DNA from: Parcubacteria group bacterium Greene0416_79
Lineage (GTDB): Bacteria; Patescibacteriota; Minisyncoccia; Phycocordibacterales; UBA10002
Length of the DNA: 12,317 nt
Reading direction: 5' to 3'
NCBI GenBank assembly: GCA_007375655.1
Contig: VMES01000006.1
Location: forward strand, 1 to 12,317
In this document: piece by piece, positions 1 to 6,468 of the stretch
Numbering within the stretch: the stretch's first letter is position 1
How the letters are laid out: the number at the start of each line of letters is the position of its first letter
Notes under the pieces: generated by a model
Database searches by the model: none
What the model saw: only the letters and a program-made list of their open reading frames with translations
What the model was told of the DNA's origin: nothing
Translations under genes and position numbers: made by a program

Positions 1-126
1 GACCCGCGAGAGCGCTGCCCCGACATCTCACTCGCTCAAAAGAAACTCGGATGGAAGCCGCAGGTGCCTCTTGAGGAAGGGTTACGCAGGACCATTGCGT
101 ATTTCCGTTCCAGAATTGCCCTCTGA
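1..126 (+). CDS. C-terminal end of a sugar-nucleotide SDR enzyme (UDP-glucuronate decarboxylase-like), 5' truncated
   Basis: Frame 1 is open from the window edge to a TGA at 124-126 and encodes 41 residues. The stretch [14 protein letters not shown] followed by [13 protein letters not shown] is the usual C-terminal signature of extended short-chain dehydrogenases acting on nucleotide sugars. In these, a 'PDIS/T.AK..LGW.P' segment closes the substrate lobe and the EGL..TI.YF helix ends the protein. The closest remembered match is UDP-glucuronate decarboxylase (UDP-xylose synthase), but dTDP-glucose 4,6-dehydratases and UDP-glucose 4-epimerases end in a similar way. The NAD-binding GxxGxxG motif and the YxxxK catalytic pair lie outside the window, so the exact reaction is undecided. 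The likely role is making precursors for cell-surface polysaccharide. The stop codon touches the first base of the nested inverted repeat. Confidence 0.85.
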   Translation, partial: DPRERCPDISLAQKKLGWKPQVPLEEGLRRTIAYFRSRIAL

Positions 127-268
127 GAAACTGTCTGAAAAGCCTTCTCTCACCACCTGTCGGGAAGGGTACGGATTTTTCTTGCTAGAAAAATCCTGAA
201 GTTTCGGCGCCAGTCGCCCCGAAAACCCCCTTCCCGACAGGCGCCTCGTGGCTTTTCAGATAGTTTCT
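126..268. repeat. 143-bp nested inverted repeat folding into a three-way junction (MITE-like or structured RNA/terminator element)
   Basis: Outer arms 126-144 and 250-268 (agaaactgtctgaaaagcc and its near reverse complement) pair over 19 bp. The single deviation, 133 against 261, is a G·U in plus-strand RNA. A second perfect 14-bp stem joins 156-169 (cctgtcgggaaggg) to 228-241. Inside it are a perfect 10-bp hairpin (173-182 with 187-196, loop TGCT) and another hairpin (202-209 with 215-224, two-base bulge). The element starts on the last base of the SDR stop codon and its right arm supplies the last residues and stop codon of the converging transporter gene. No target-site duplication is visible. 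There is no strong U-tract, so a classical Rho-independent terminator is not proven. Confidence 0.8.
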
Positions 269-1299
269 GACAGGACAGGAGAGGAGAGGCGGTTTTGCCG
301 TGAGAGCCCAAACACTGCAAAAAGAAGCAGCCCCATGCCGAGCAGTTGCATACCTTCCAAAAAGACGCCGATCGCCGCGGCGTTTACTACGACGGCAAGG
401 AGCGGAAAACCTAATTCCGCAATCGTGGCGACGGAGGCCTTGGTGTGCCGAAGTCCTTGGTAGTAGATCATGAGCGACGTGAAGCCCGACGTGACGGCGA
501 TGATGATAAGGAAGAGTATGTCTTTTCCGGTAAGCGTGGAAAGAGTCGGCAGTATATTGCCGTTGAGGTTGAGGACGAGAAGAAAGAGAAAGGCGATGAG
601 AAACCGAAGCGCGGTCAGAGTATGAAATTGCAGAGCCGCCCCGTTTGGAGCCGCGCCGATGTGAACGGGTGTCGTTGCTTCCGAAGATGGCAAATACTTA
701 CGATCGTATGTATTTGCTATGTTTTGGTCCTCCTGATTCCGCAGGAGGTAGCGGCCGAGGACCGTGCCAAGCCCCCAGAGCGCCGCTGCGCCGAGCGCGA
801 GGAGCACGCCGATGAGGTGGGGGTTCCATGCCTCTCCCGCGTAGAGTTCGGGTTTAAGAGTGGGAAAAGAGATTACGTATGCGCCAGCGAGCGCGATGAT
901 TGCCCACGCAAAGAATCGCTTTCCAGTGCGCTCTTTAAGAAAGAGCACGGCAAGCGTAATGGCGATGAGCGGCTGGAGTTTTTGGAGGACTATAGCGACT
1001 GAGGGGTTCATGTACGAGAATGATTTTGTGAAGAGGATGGTGGCGATGGCGGAGGCGCCGATGCCGATAAGAAGCACCGCGAGCCACTGCCGCCGGTTCA
1101 AGTTTTTTATTTCGGAGAAGCCGCGGAAGATGAACGGGAGGATAAGCAGGACATTGACGGCATGCTCCGCAAGTACGATAAAACTCGCGCCGAGCTCGCG
1201 GGTTAAGTGATACCGAAACGGCGCGTCCGTTGCCCAGAGCATCGCGGCGAGGAAGACGAGGACCGGACCCCAGGTCGCCATACGCTGCTGCGTCTTCAT
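256..1299 (-). CDS. EamA/DMT-superfamily membrane transporter with an in-frame palindromic insertion
   Basis: A 347-residue, very hydrophobic protein with two repeats of five predicted membrane helices, the pattern of the drug/metabolite transporter (EamA, formerly DUF6) family. Typical features are the first helix (WGPVLVFLAAMLWAT), the end of the first repeat (SVAIVLQKLQPLIAITLAVLFLKER), and the second repeat ending in ELGFPLLAVVVNAAAIGVFL. Substrate cannot be predicted. The ATG at 1299 is chosen because it places MKTQQRM just before helix 1 and a possible -10 box (TATGAT) lies just upstream; an ATG at 1317 or a TTG at 1329 would add 6 or 10 residues. The protein is longer than the usual ~300 residues because of a hydrophilic stretch of about 40 residues between helices 6 and 7. 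Part of that stretch (IANTYDRKYLPS) is the translation of the palindromic repeat at 687-720. The last codons and TGA are formed by the arm of the nested inverted repeat. It runs convergent to the SDR gene. Confidence 0.88.
   Translation of the reverse strand: MKTQQRMATWGPVLVFLAAMLWATDAPFRYHLTRELGASFIVLAEHAVNVLLILPFIFRGFSEIKNLNRRQWLAVLLIGIGASAIATILFTKSFSYMNPSVAIVLQKLQPLIAITLAVLFLKERTGKRFFAWAIIALAGAYVISFPTLKPELYAGEAWNPHLIGVLLALGAAALWGLGTVLGRYLLRNQEDQNIANTYDRKYLPSSEATTPVHIGAAPNGAALQFHTLTALRFLIAFLFLLVLNLNGNILPTLSTLTGKDILFLIIIAVTSGFTSLMIYYQGLRHTKASVATIAELGFPLLAVVVNAAAIGVFLEGMQLLGMGLLLFAVFGLSRQNRLSSPVLSETI
687..720. repeat. Palindromic repeat family 1, copy A (inside the EamA gene)
   Basis: A 34-bp inverted repeat centred on CGATCG (701-706). 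It differs from perfect symmetry at two pairs only: 698/709 (T·T) and 689/718 (G·T). It has the same arm sequence (CAAATAC.TACGA / TCGTATGTATTTG) as the copies at 1562 and 11863. It is read in frame by the minus-strand transporter as IANTYDRKYLPS within a loop. Confidence 0.85.
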
Positions 1300-1312
1300 A
1301 GTAGGGAAGACT

Positions 1313-1342
1313 ATCATACTTTTACCCAAAGAGGCACTTCAG
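1313..1342 (-). promoter_or_regulatory. Possible promoter of the EamA gene
   Basis: On the minus strand, CTGAAG (1342-1337) and TATGAT (1318-1313) are separated by 18 bp. A start of transcription near 1306 would leave a leader of about seven bases before the ATG at 1299. The -35 match is weak, so this is a tentative call. Confidence 0.35.
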
Positions 1343-1413
1343 TATCGCTTGGCTTGTGTGTATAGCTTTTCACTTCTGAGAGAGTATACTTAACGCATTA
1401 TTTTTAGCGGCTC

Positions 1414-1527
1414 ATGCTCATGAAAAAGAACCTCATCGTGCTTATTGTGCTTGCGGTGGCGGCACTGTTTTATTGGCAGTTCTTTGCTCCGGTAGCGTCA
1501 CCGATTGAAGTCGTGACTGGCTCATAG
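1414..1527 (+). CDS. Small single-pass membrane protein (37 residues)
   Basis: An open frame of 37 residues starting MLMKKNLIVLIVL and ending in TAG (1525-1527). The plan is a short positively charged N-terminus (KK), one hydrophobic segment of about 20 residues (roughly 6-25, ending FYWQFFAP), then a short polar tail. It could also start at the second ATG (1420). The hydrophobic segment could be a membrane anchor or an uncleaved signal sequence. A TATACT -10-like box at 1385-1390 predicts a transcript start near 1397, about 17 bases upstream. No Shine-Dalgarno is seen. It sits divergently from the transporter and upstream of the DD-peptidase, with palindrome copy B in between. I do not recognise a family. 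The coherent membrane-protein layout and its position in an otherwise empty gap argue for a real gene, but the frame is short enough to arise by chance. Confidence 0.5.
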   Translation: MLMKKNLIVLIVLAVAALFYWQFFAPVASPIEVVTGS

Positions 1528-1561
1528 AGGATTCTCTGCGTTCCCTTGCAGCATTGTAGAT

Positions 1562-1599
1562 ACATAGCAAATACATACGATCGTATGTATTTGCTATGT
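1562..1599. repeat. Palindromic repeat family 1, copy B (perfect 38-bp palindrome)
   Basis: Perfect inverted repeat with 19-base arms (acatagcaaatacatacga) meeting at 1580/1581, followed by a purine-rich A/G tract (1600-1636). It lies in the 191-bp gap between the microprotein and the DD-peptidase gene. No U-rich tail follows it on the plus strand, so terminator function is not evident. It is the most symmetric of the three copies. Confidence 0.92.
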
Positions 1600-1718
1600 G
1601 CGGAAAAAGGAAAAAAGAGAGGATAAGGAAAAAAAAGTGTGGCTGCTGAAAGAGGTGGTTGCCGAAAGGGGTATGGTCGCCAAGAATTGAGATTCCATTA
1701 TAGATGTAGGGATACAAC

Positions 1719-2687
1719 ATGGATGAAGGAGATACAAGGCAAAACGGGAAGAACATGCGGCCGGAATATTTTTTCTGGACGGCGCTTCTCATCGGCGCCC
1801 TTCTCTTTGTCCCTACGCCGGAAGAAGACACGCGGGTCCCGCCCCACGCCCTGCCTGCGGGCGCGGGGGCAGCAGGAACCGAGGAGACCGTGGATCCTTA
1901 CGCCGCGCTTCGGTTGACCGCGCGCGCGGCAATCGTCTATGACGCACGCAGAGGAGCTGTTCGGTATGCCTATAACGCCGATGAGGTCAGGCCGCTTGCC
2001 TCTCTCACCAAACTTGTGACAGCGGCAACCGCCCTCTCCCTCATTCCTTCCACGACCGAGATTACCGTAACGTCACTCGCCATTGCCGAGGAGGGCGAGA
2101 GCGGTTTTCTCGCCGGAGAGAGATGGCTGCTGCGAGACCTTATCTCACTTATGCTGCTTGAGTCCTCAAACGATGCCGCGCGGGCAGTAGCGACCGGAGC
2201 GGGAATGGTGGCGGCCGGCGTGGAAAACGAAGAAGCGGGACGGGCTTTTTTCATTGACCGCATGAACGAGCAGGTACGCGCGCAAGGCCTTCTCTCAACT
2301 TATTTTCTGAACGAGAGCGATGAGACCGAGCGCCTCGGCGGAGCGTACGGAACCGCGCGAGAACTCGCGTATATCCTTGCGGACGCACTCACCGAGTTCC
2401 CGGAGGCATTTACCGCGACTCGCTTTGAAGCACTGGTCGTTCCAGACGAAGTCGCGCGGCCACGCACCGTCAGAAATACAAATCATGATACGGATAGATT
2501 CCCCTTGCTCATCGCCTCAAAGACCGGATACACTGATCTTGCGGGGGGCAACCTGGCGCTCGCCTTTGATGCCGGCTTTAACCGACCGATTATTGTGGTC
2601 GCCCTCGGAGGAACGCGCGCGGGACGGTTTACGGATGCGGAAGCATTGGTCTGGGCCACGCTTGAACAATTGACCGAGAACCCATAA
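1719..2687 (+). CDS. D-alanyl-D-alanine carboxypeptidase/endopeptidase, serine peptidase S11 (low-molecular-weight PBP)
   Basis: A 322-residue penicillin-binding protein that would cleave the terminal or cross-linking D-Ala of peptidoglycan stem peptides outside the membrane. All three active-site motifs of the S11 family are present in order: SLTK (S95-K98, nucleophile and general base), SSN (149-151) and KTG (268-270). Residues 15-33 form one hydrophobic segment with no obvious cleavage site, so it is probably an N-terminal membrane anchor; a Pro/Ala/Gly-rich linker (32-60) leads to the catalytic domain. There is no C-terminal amphipathic anchor like that of E. coli DacA, since the protein ends soon after the KTG domain. 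The ATG at 1719 has an AGGGA sequence about seven bases upstream, the best Shine-Dalgarno candidate in the window; an ATG at 1755 is an alternative. It leads the mraY-ftsW-murG block. Carboxypeptidase versus endopeptidase activity cannot be told apart here. Confidence 0.93.
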   Translation: MDEGDTRQNGKNMRPEYFFWTALLIGALLFVPTPEEDTRVPPHALPAGAGAAGTEETVDPYAALRLTARAAIVYDARRGAVRYAYNADEVRPLASLTKLVTAATALSLIPSTTEITVTSLAIAEEGESGFLAGERWLLRDLISLMLLESSNDAARAVATGAGMVAAGVENEEAGRAFFIDRMNEQVRAQGLLSTYFLNESDETERLGGAYGTARELAYILADALTEFPEAFTATRFEALVVPDEVARPRTVRNTNHDTDRFPLLIASKTGYTDLAGGNLALAFDAGFNRPIIVVALGGTRAGRFTDAEALVWATLEQLTENP

Positions 2688-2712
2688 CCGGTTTTGGTTA
2701 TTGCAATCCATT

Positions 2713-3783
2713 ATGCTTACTGACGTTGCAAAAGTTTTTTTGCCTGCGGTGCTCTCCTTTGCCTTAGGCATTGGGCTTACCCCGCTTTTGGCCCACTATC
2801 TTTACGCGCATAAGATGTGGAAGAAGCGTGCAGGGAAGGTTGGGCTTGACGGAACGGCGACAAAACTCTTTAATCGCCTTCATGAAGCGCGGGAGGTGGG
2901 CACGCCGCGGCTTGGAGGAATAACCATCTGGCTCTCCACCGCGCTCTCTATTGGGGCAATCTTTCTTGTAGCGCAGATGTCAGAGTCCTCATTCCTTATG
3001 AAATTGGATTTTCTGAGCCGCGACCAGACCTGGATTCCACTCTCCTTGCTCATTCTTGGCGCACTGGTTGGCCTTATTGACGACTTTTTTGAGATTAAAG
3101 GCCCCGCAGGGAACGGAACCGGTGGCCTCTCTCTTTTCAAACGGCTCTTTCTCGTCGGCGCGATTGGGTTGCTTGTCGGAATATGGTTTTACTCAAAACT
3201 AGACGTGGCTGAGATCAGCGTCCCGTTTTTTGGCGCGCTTTCGCTCGGGCCTCTGCTCATTCCGGTCTTTGCGCTCGTCACAATGGCAACTTATTCCGGC
3301 GGAATTATTGACGGCATTGACGGGCTGGCAGGCGGCATCTTTGCGGTTATCTTCGGCGCGTACGGAGTGATTGCGTTCTTTCAGGACCAGATCAACCTGG
3401 CGGCATTTTGCGCGGCGCTCCTCGGAGGCATTCTTGCCTTTCTGTGGTTTAACATTCCGCCGGCGCGATTTTACATGTCTGAGACCGGCAGCATGGCGCT
3501 TACGCTTACCCTCTCCGTCGTGGCGTTTATGACAGACGCGCTCGGTGAGGGAAACGGCGTCTTGGTGCTCCCGATTGTCGCGTTCCCGCTCGTTCTCACC
3601 AGTGCGTCCGTCATCCTTCAAACGGTTTCAAAAAAGATTGCGGGAAGAAAAATATTTCGGATTGCCCCTATTCATCATCATTTTGAAGCGCTCGGGTGGC
3701 CCCCGTATAAAGTCGTCATGCGGTATTGGGTCCTCGCGGTCATCTTCGCGCTCATCGGCGTGACGATTGCGCTTGTTGGATAG
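2713..3783 (+). CDS. mraY: Phospho-N-acetylmuramoyl-pentapeptide transferase MraY
   Basis: A 356-residue polytopic enzyme that transfers phospho-MurNAc-pentapeptide from UDP to undecaprenyl phosphate, making lipid I at the inner face of the membrane. Signature elements in order: the N-terminal KVGLDGTATKLFNRLHEAREVGTPRLGG region (given here only as a landmark near residues 42-69), the Asp pair IDD (123-124), GIIDGIDGLAGG (about 197-208), and the HHH motif (321-323, IAPIHHHFEALG). Length is typical. The acidic residue in the 'FMGD.GS' motif is Glu here (MSETGS, E257), not the usual Asp. The ATG at 2713 is preferred over a TTG at 2701. It lies 25 bp after the DD-peptidase and six bases before ftsW, so co-transcription is likely. 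No murD lies between mraY and ftsW, unlike the classical dcw order. Confidence 0.95.
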   Translation: MLTDVAKVFLPAVLSFALGIGLTPLLAHYLYAHKMWKKRAGKVGLDGTATKLFNRLHEAREVGTPRLGGITIWLSTALSIGAIFLVAQMSESSFLMKLDFLSRDQTWIPLSLLILGALVGLIDDFFEIKGPAGNGTGGLSLFKRLFLVGAIGLLVGIWFYSKLDVAEISVPFFGALSLGPLLIPVFALVTMATYSGGIIDGIDGLAGGIFAVIFGAYGVIAFFQDQINLAAFCAALLGGILAFLWFNIPPARFYMSETGSMALTLTLSVVAFMTDALGEGNGVLVLPIVAFPLVLTSASVILQTVSKKIAGRKIFRIAPIHHHFEALGWPPYKVVMRYWVLAVIFALIGVTIALVG

Positions 3784-3789
3784 CACCGT

Positions 3790-4881
3790 ATGAACAAGCA
3801 GATTGACCGCATCTTTCTCGGCATCGTCATTGCGCTCGTGGGAGTGGGTTTTGCCATCTTTGTCTCCGCCTCCGTCGGACTCCTTGCGCGGACAGGAGCG
3901 AGTTTCGGAACTCTTGCCGGTCGGCAGATACTCGCCATCTGCATCGGAGCGCTTGCGGCGTATGCGCTCTCGCGATTTCACTATCAGGGACTGCGCAAGT
4001 ACGCCCTTCCGTTTCTCATTCTTTCCATCGGCGTTACGCTTCTGGTCTTTGTCCCGGGTATCGGCATCTCGCATGGCGGCGCCAACCGCTGGATTTCTCT
4101 TTTCGGCTTCTCATTCCAGCCCGCCGAGCTTCTAAAGATCGCCATGGTGATTTATTACGCCGCGTTTCTCTCAACGCTCCGGGAGGAGACGCGTTCGGCT
4201 CTCTGGGGCCTCCTTCCACTTCTCTTACTGCTCGCGCTTTCTGGTGCGCTTCTCCTTACGCAACCCGACACCGACGCGTTTCTGGTGCTTGGTACGGCGC
4301 TTGTCTCCATGTTTCTCCTGCGTGGCGGGCGCCTGCTGCATATCGGCGCCGCGTGCCTGCTTTGCGCAGGCGCCCTCGCCTCACTCATCCTCATCCGTCC
4401 CTATCTTCTTGAGCGGGTGCTGACTTTTTTTAATCCCGCAGGCGACCCGCAAGGCGGCGGATATCAAATACAACAATCGCTCATTGCCATCGGTTCGGGC
4501 GGCTGGTTCGGAAGGGGATTCGGCCAGAGCGTCCAGAAATTTTCCTATCTGCCGGAGCCGGTCGGCGATTCCATCTTTGCGGTGGCAGCCGAAGAGTTCG
4601 GCTTTATCGGAGCCGCGCTCTTGGTGCTTTTGTTTCTCCTCTTCGTGCTGCGGGGACTCCGCATTGCCTCCTCGGCAAAGGACTCGTTCGGTGGACTGCT
4701 TGCGGGCGGCATTGTTATACTGATAAGCGCATCCGCGTTCGTAAACATGGCATCCATGCTCGGTCTCATCCCGCTCTCTGGATTGCCACTTAGTTTTGTG
4801 AGCCACGGCGGCAGCGCCCTTCTTTTTTCGCTTGCCGAAGTGGGAATCGTGCTCAATGTCTCGCGGTATCAACGCACATAA
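3790..4881 (+). CDS. ftsW: Septal peptidoglycan glycosyltransferase FtsW (SEDS family)
   Basis: A 363-residue SEDS protein with about ten membrane helices. FtsW polymerises lipid II glycan strands at the division septum together with a class B PBP. Recognised motifs: GGANRWISLFGFSFQPAE (96-113), QPDTD (158-162), GSGGWFGRGFGQS (235-247), LPEPVGDSIFAVAAEEFG (254-271) with D260 at the catalytic Asp position, and GLIPLSGLPLSFVSHGGSA (325-343). The 'PEPVGDSIFA' wording and the neighbours mraY and murG favour FtsW over RodA, which usually has a PEAHTDFIF-like form. The start ATG lies six bases after the mraY stop. No Shine-Dalgarno is visible, so translation is probably coupled or uses non-SD initiation. 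The partner transpeptidase (FtsI) is not in the window. Confidence 0.94.
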   Translation: MNKQIDRIFLGIVIALVGVGFAIFVSASVGLLARTGASFGTLAGRQILAICIGALAAYALSRFHYQGLRKYALPFLILSIGVTLLVFVPGIGISHGGANRWISLFGFSFQPAELLKIAMVIYYAAFLSTLREETRSALWGLLPLLLLLALSGALLLTQPDTDAFLVLGTALVSMFLLRGGRLLHIGAACLLCAGALASLILIRPYLLERVLTFFNPAGDPQGGGYQIQQSLIAIGSGGWFGRGFGQSVQKFSYLPEPVGDSIFAVAAEEFGFIGAALLVLLFLLFVLRGLRIASSAKDSFGGLLAGGIVILISASAFVNMASMLGLIPLSGLPLSFVSHGGSALLFSLAEVGIVLNVSRYQRT

Positions 4882-4897
4882 CGCGATACGCCATAAC

Positions 4898-4937
4898 ATT
4901 CAGTGATTCAGTTATTCAGTGATAAGTTATTCAGTTA
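4898..4937 (+). repeat. ATTCAGT direct repeats in the murG leader
   Basis: Three ATTCAGT units start at 4898, 4914 and 4929 (spacing 16 and 15 bases), filling nearly the whole ftsW-murG gap and ending directly at the murG ATG. The first two share the longer ATTCAGTGAT. Function is unknown; the AT-rich, unstructured leader could help non-SD initiation or be a binding site. Confidence 0.75.
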
Positions 4938-6065
4938 ATGAAGATTCTCTTTACAGGTGGAGGGTCCGGCGGGCATTTCTACCCGATCATTGCGATTGCG
5001 GATGCACTACTCCGCATCGCGCGAGAGGAGCGGCTCATCCCTCCGCGCCTCTTCTTCATGGGGCCGTCAGCGTATGACGAGCGGCTCCTCTTTGACCGGA
5101 GCATCACCTTTGTGCCGGTCGCGGCCGGCAAGGTACGCCGCTACCTTTCGGTAAAAAACATTATTGATCTTTTTAAGACTGCGTGGGGACTTGTCTGCGC
5201 GTGCGTTCTGCTCTTTCGCATCTTTCCCGATATCGTGGTGGGAAAGGGCGGGTTCGGCAGTTTCCCGGCGCTTGTTGCGGCTCGCCTTTTTAACATTCCT
5301 GTCCTCATTCACGAATCCGATTCGGTCCCGGGACGGGTAAACCGATGGGCGGGAAGATTCGCCGGCCGCGTCGCCGTCTCATTCCCCGAAGCAGCCACGT
5401 ATTTCCCGAATGGAAAAATCGCCTACACCGGCAATCCCATTAGAAAAGAACTTCTGGAAGATGCTTCGCGCGATGTGAAGGACGTATTCGGGCTTCAGAG
5501 TGAAATCCCGACCATTGCGGTTCTGGGAGGGTCGCAGGGCGCGGCGACCTTAAACGAGGTGCTGCTCCGCGCCCTTCCGGAGCTTCTGCATCGGTATCAG
5601 GTAGTCCATCAGACCGGAACGGCACAGATTGCCGACATCACCGCTCGCGCAACAGTCCTTCTGGAGCATCATCCCGAGAGCAACAGGTATCATCTGGTGG
5701 GATACCTCTCTACCGACGCGCTCCGGGCCCTGCGAGGAACCGCGGCCCTGATCATCTCTCGCGCCGGCTCCACAATCTTTGAGATAGCCGCCTTTGGCAT
5801 TCCATCAATTCTTATCCCGATTAGCGATTCCAACGGAAACCACCAGCGGGAAAACGCCTACGCGTATGCGCGAAGCGGCGCCGCGAGAGTCGTTGAGGAG
5901 ACCAACCTCACGCCCACGATCCTTCTTCACGAAATTCAAGATATCCTAGATGACCCGCCGATGCGAAAGATCATGGCGGCGCAGGCGCGTCTCTTTGCCA
6001 AGACCGACGCGGCAGAGGTCATTGCCCGTGAGATACTTGGGATGGCGCTCAAGCACGAAAGATGA
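4938..6065 (+). CDS. murG: UDP-N-acetylglucosamine--lipid I GlcNAc transferase MurG
   Basis: A 375-residue GT-B glycosyltransferase (family GT28) that adds GlcNAc to lipid I to give lipid II on the cytoplasmic membrane face. N-domain: GGGSGGHFYP (7-16) with the catalytic-site His13, GKGGFGSFPALVAA (102-115), and LIHESDSVPGRVNR (123-136). C-domain: GGSQGA (197-202), SRAGSTIFEIAAFG (274-287) and the donor-binding end DSNGNHQRENA (297-307). Length is slightly above the usual ~355. The ATG follows directly on the ATTCAGT repeats and is the only good start for the G-loop. Its stop TGA (6063-6065) overlaps a potential ATG (6062). It fits with mraY and ftsW as one operon. Confidence 0.96.
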   Translation: MKILFTGGGSGGHFYPIIAIADALLRIAREERLIPPRLFFMGPSAYDERLLFDRSITFVPVAAGKVRRYLSVKNIIDLFKTAWGLVCACVLLFRIFPDIVVGKGGFGSFPALVAARLFNIPVLIHESDSVPGRVNRWAGRFAGRVAVSFPEAATYFPNGKIAYTGNPIRKELLEDASRDVKDVFGLQSEIPTIAVLGGSQGAATLNEVLLRALPELLHRYQVVHQTGTAQIADITARATVLLEHHPESNRYHLVGYLSTDALRALRGTAALIISRAGSTIFEIAAFGIPSILIPISDSNGNHQRENAYAYARSGAARVVEETNLTPTILLHEIQDILDDPPMRKIMAAQARLFAKTDAAEVIAREILGMALKHER

Positions 6066-6070
6066 TTGTA

Positions 6071-6079
6071 TGCTATACT
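6071..6079 (+). promoter_or_regulatory. Extended -10 promoter (TGCTATACT) giving a leaderless start for the coiled-coil gene
   Basis: TGC followed by TATACT (6074-6079), with exactly six bases before the ATG at 6086, puts the predicted transcription start on the A of the ATG. The same box with the same spacing precedes the exonuclease gene at the other end of the window. No -35 element is obvious, as is common for extended -10 promoters. Confidence 0.6.
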
Positions 6080-6085
6080 GTTTCC

Positions 6086-6466
6086 ATGCTTTCCGATACC
6101 GATTTAAAAAAGATACAAAAATTGGTGGCTCCTTTAACGACTGGGGAGGACCTTTCCGGTATCAAGAGAAGCGTCTTTGGCATTGAGAAGGAAATTAAAT
6201 CCATCCGAGAAACGATGGCGACAAAGACAGAACTGCTGGACATTAAGGCGGATGTCTCTGTGGTGAAGATTAAGGTACAGGAACTTCGCAACGATATGAA
6301 GGCGCTTCGCGAAGCAGTACAGGAAATGGCGGTTTCAATAGACGGCTTGGTTAAAGTGATACAGGACCTGCGCGAAGAATATGCGGCTATAAAGACGCAG
6401 CTGAATCGCCATGAGCGTTGGATCAAAGAATTGGCAAGAAGTGTCGGCATACGCTTGCATTCCTAA
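6086..6466 (+). CDS. Coiled-coil protein of unknown function between murG and gltX
   Basis: A 126-residue, strongly charged protein without Cys or membrane segments. After a short head (MLSDTDLKKIQKLVAPL), residues from about 25 to 115 show near-continuous heptad-type hydrophobic spacing (IEKEIKSIRETM, VVKIKVQELRNDMKALREAV, LVKVIQDLREEYAAIKTQL). This suggests a long parallel coiled coil that dimerises or trimerises. The tail is basic (HERWIKELARSVGIRLHS). The start at 6086 is chosen because of the TGCTATACT box six bases upstream; the alternative ATG at 6062 overlaps the murG stop as ATGA and would add VCYTVS-type residues unlike the rest. The gap to the gltX ATG is two bases. I do not recognise a family. 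A structural or scaffolding role is inference only. Confidence 0.85.
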   Translation: MLSDTDLKKIQKLVAPLTTGEDLSGIKRSVFGIEKEIKSIRETMATKTELLDIKADVSVVKIKVQELRNDMKALREAVQEMAVSIDGLVKVIQDLREEYAAIKTQLNRHERWIKELARSVGIRLHS

Positions 6467-6468
6467 AC

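Noticed and set aside
445..1002. Plus-strand frame of 185 residues opposite the EamA transporter
   Set aside because: Highly charged nonsense-like composition typical of the complement of a hydrophobic membrane gene; the minus strand has coherent membrane helices.
1442..1831. Minus-strand frame covering palindrome copy B
   Set aside because: It crosses an A/G-rich tract and the repeat, overlaps the start of the DD-peptidase gene and has no domain; the IANTYDR stretch only reflects the repeat.
2684..2701. Terminator between the DD-peptidase and mraY (ATAACC/GGTTAT hairpin)
   Set aside because: Stem is only six AT-rich pairs with no T-tract, and the genes look co-transcribed.
3628..4074. Antisense frames over mraY and ftsW (also 3199-3621 and 4381-4899)
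   Set aside because: They are complements of membrane-protein codons, extremely rich in Arg, Lys, Glu and Asp, with no motifs.
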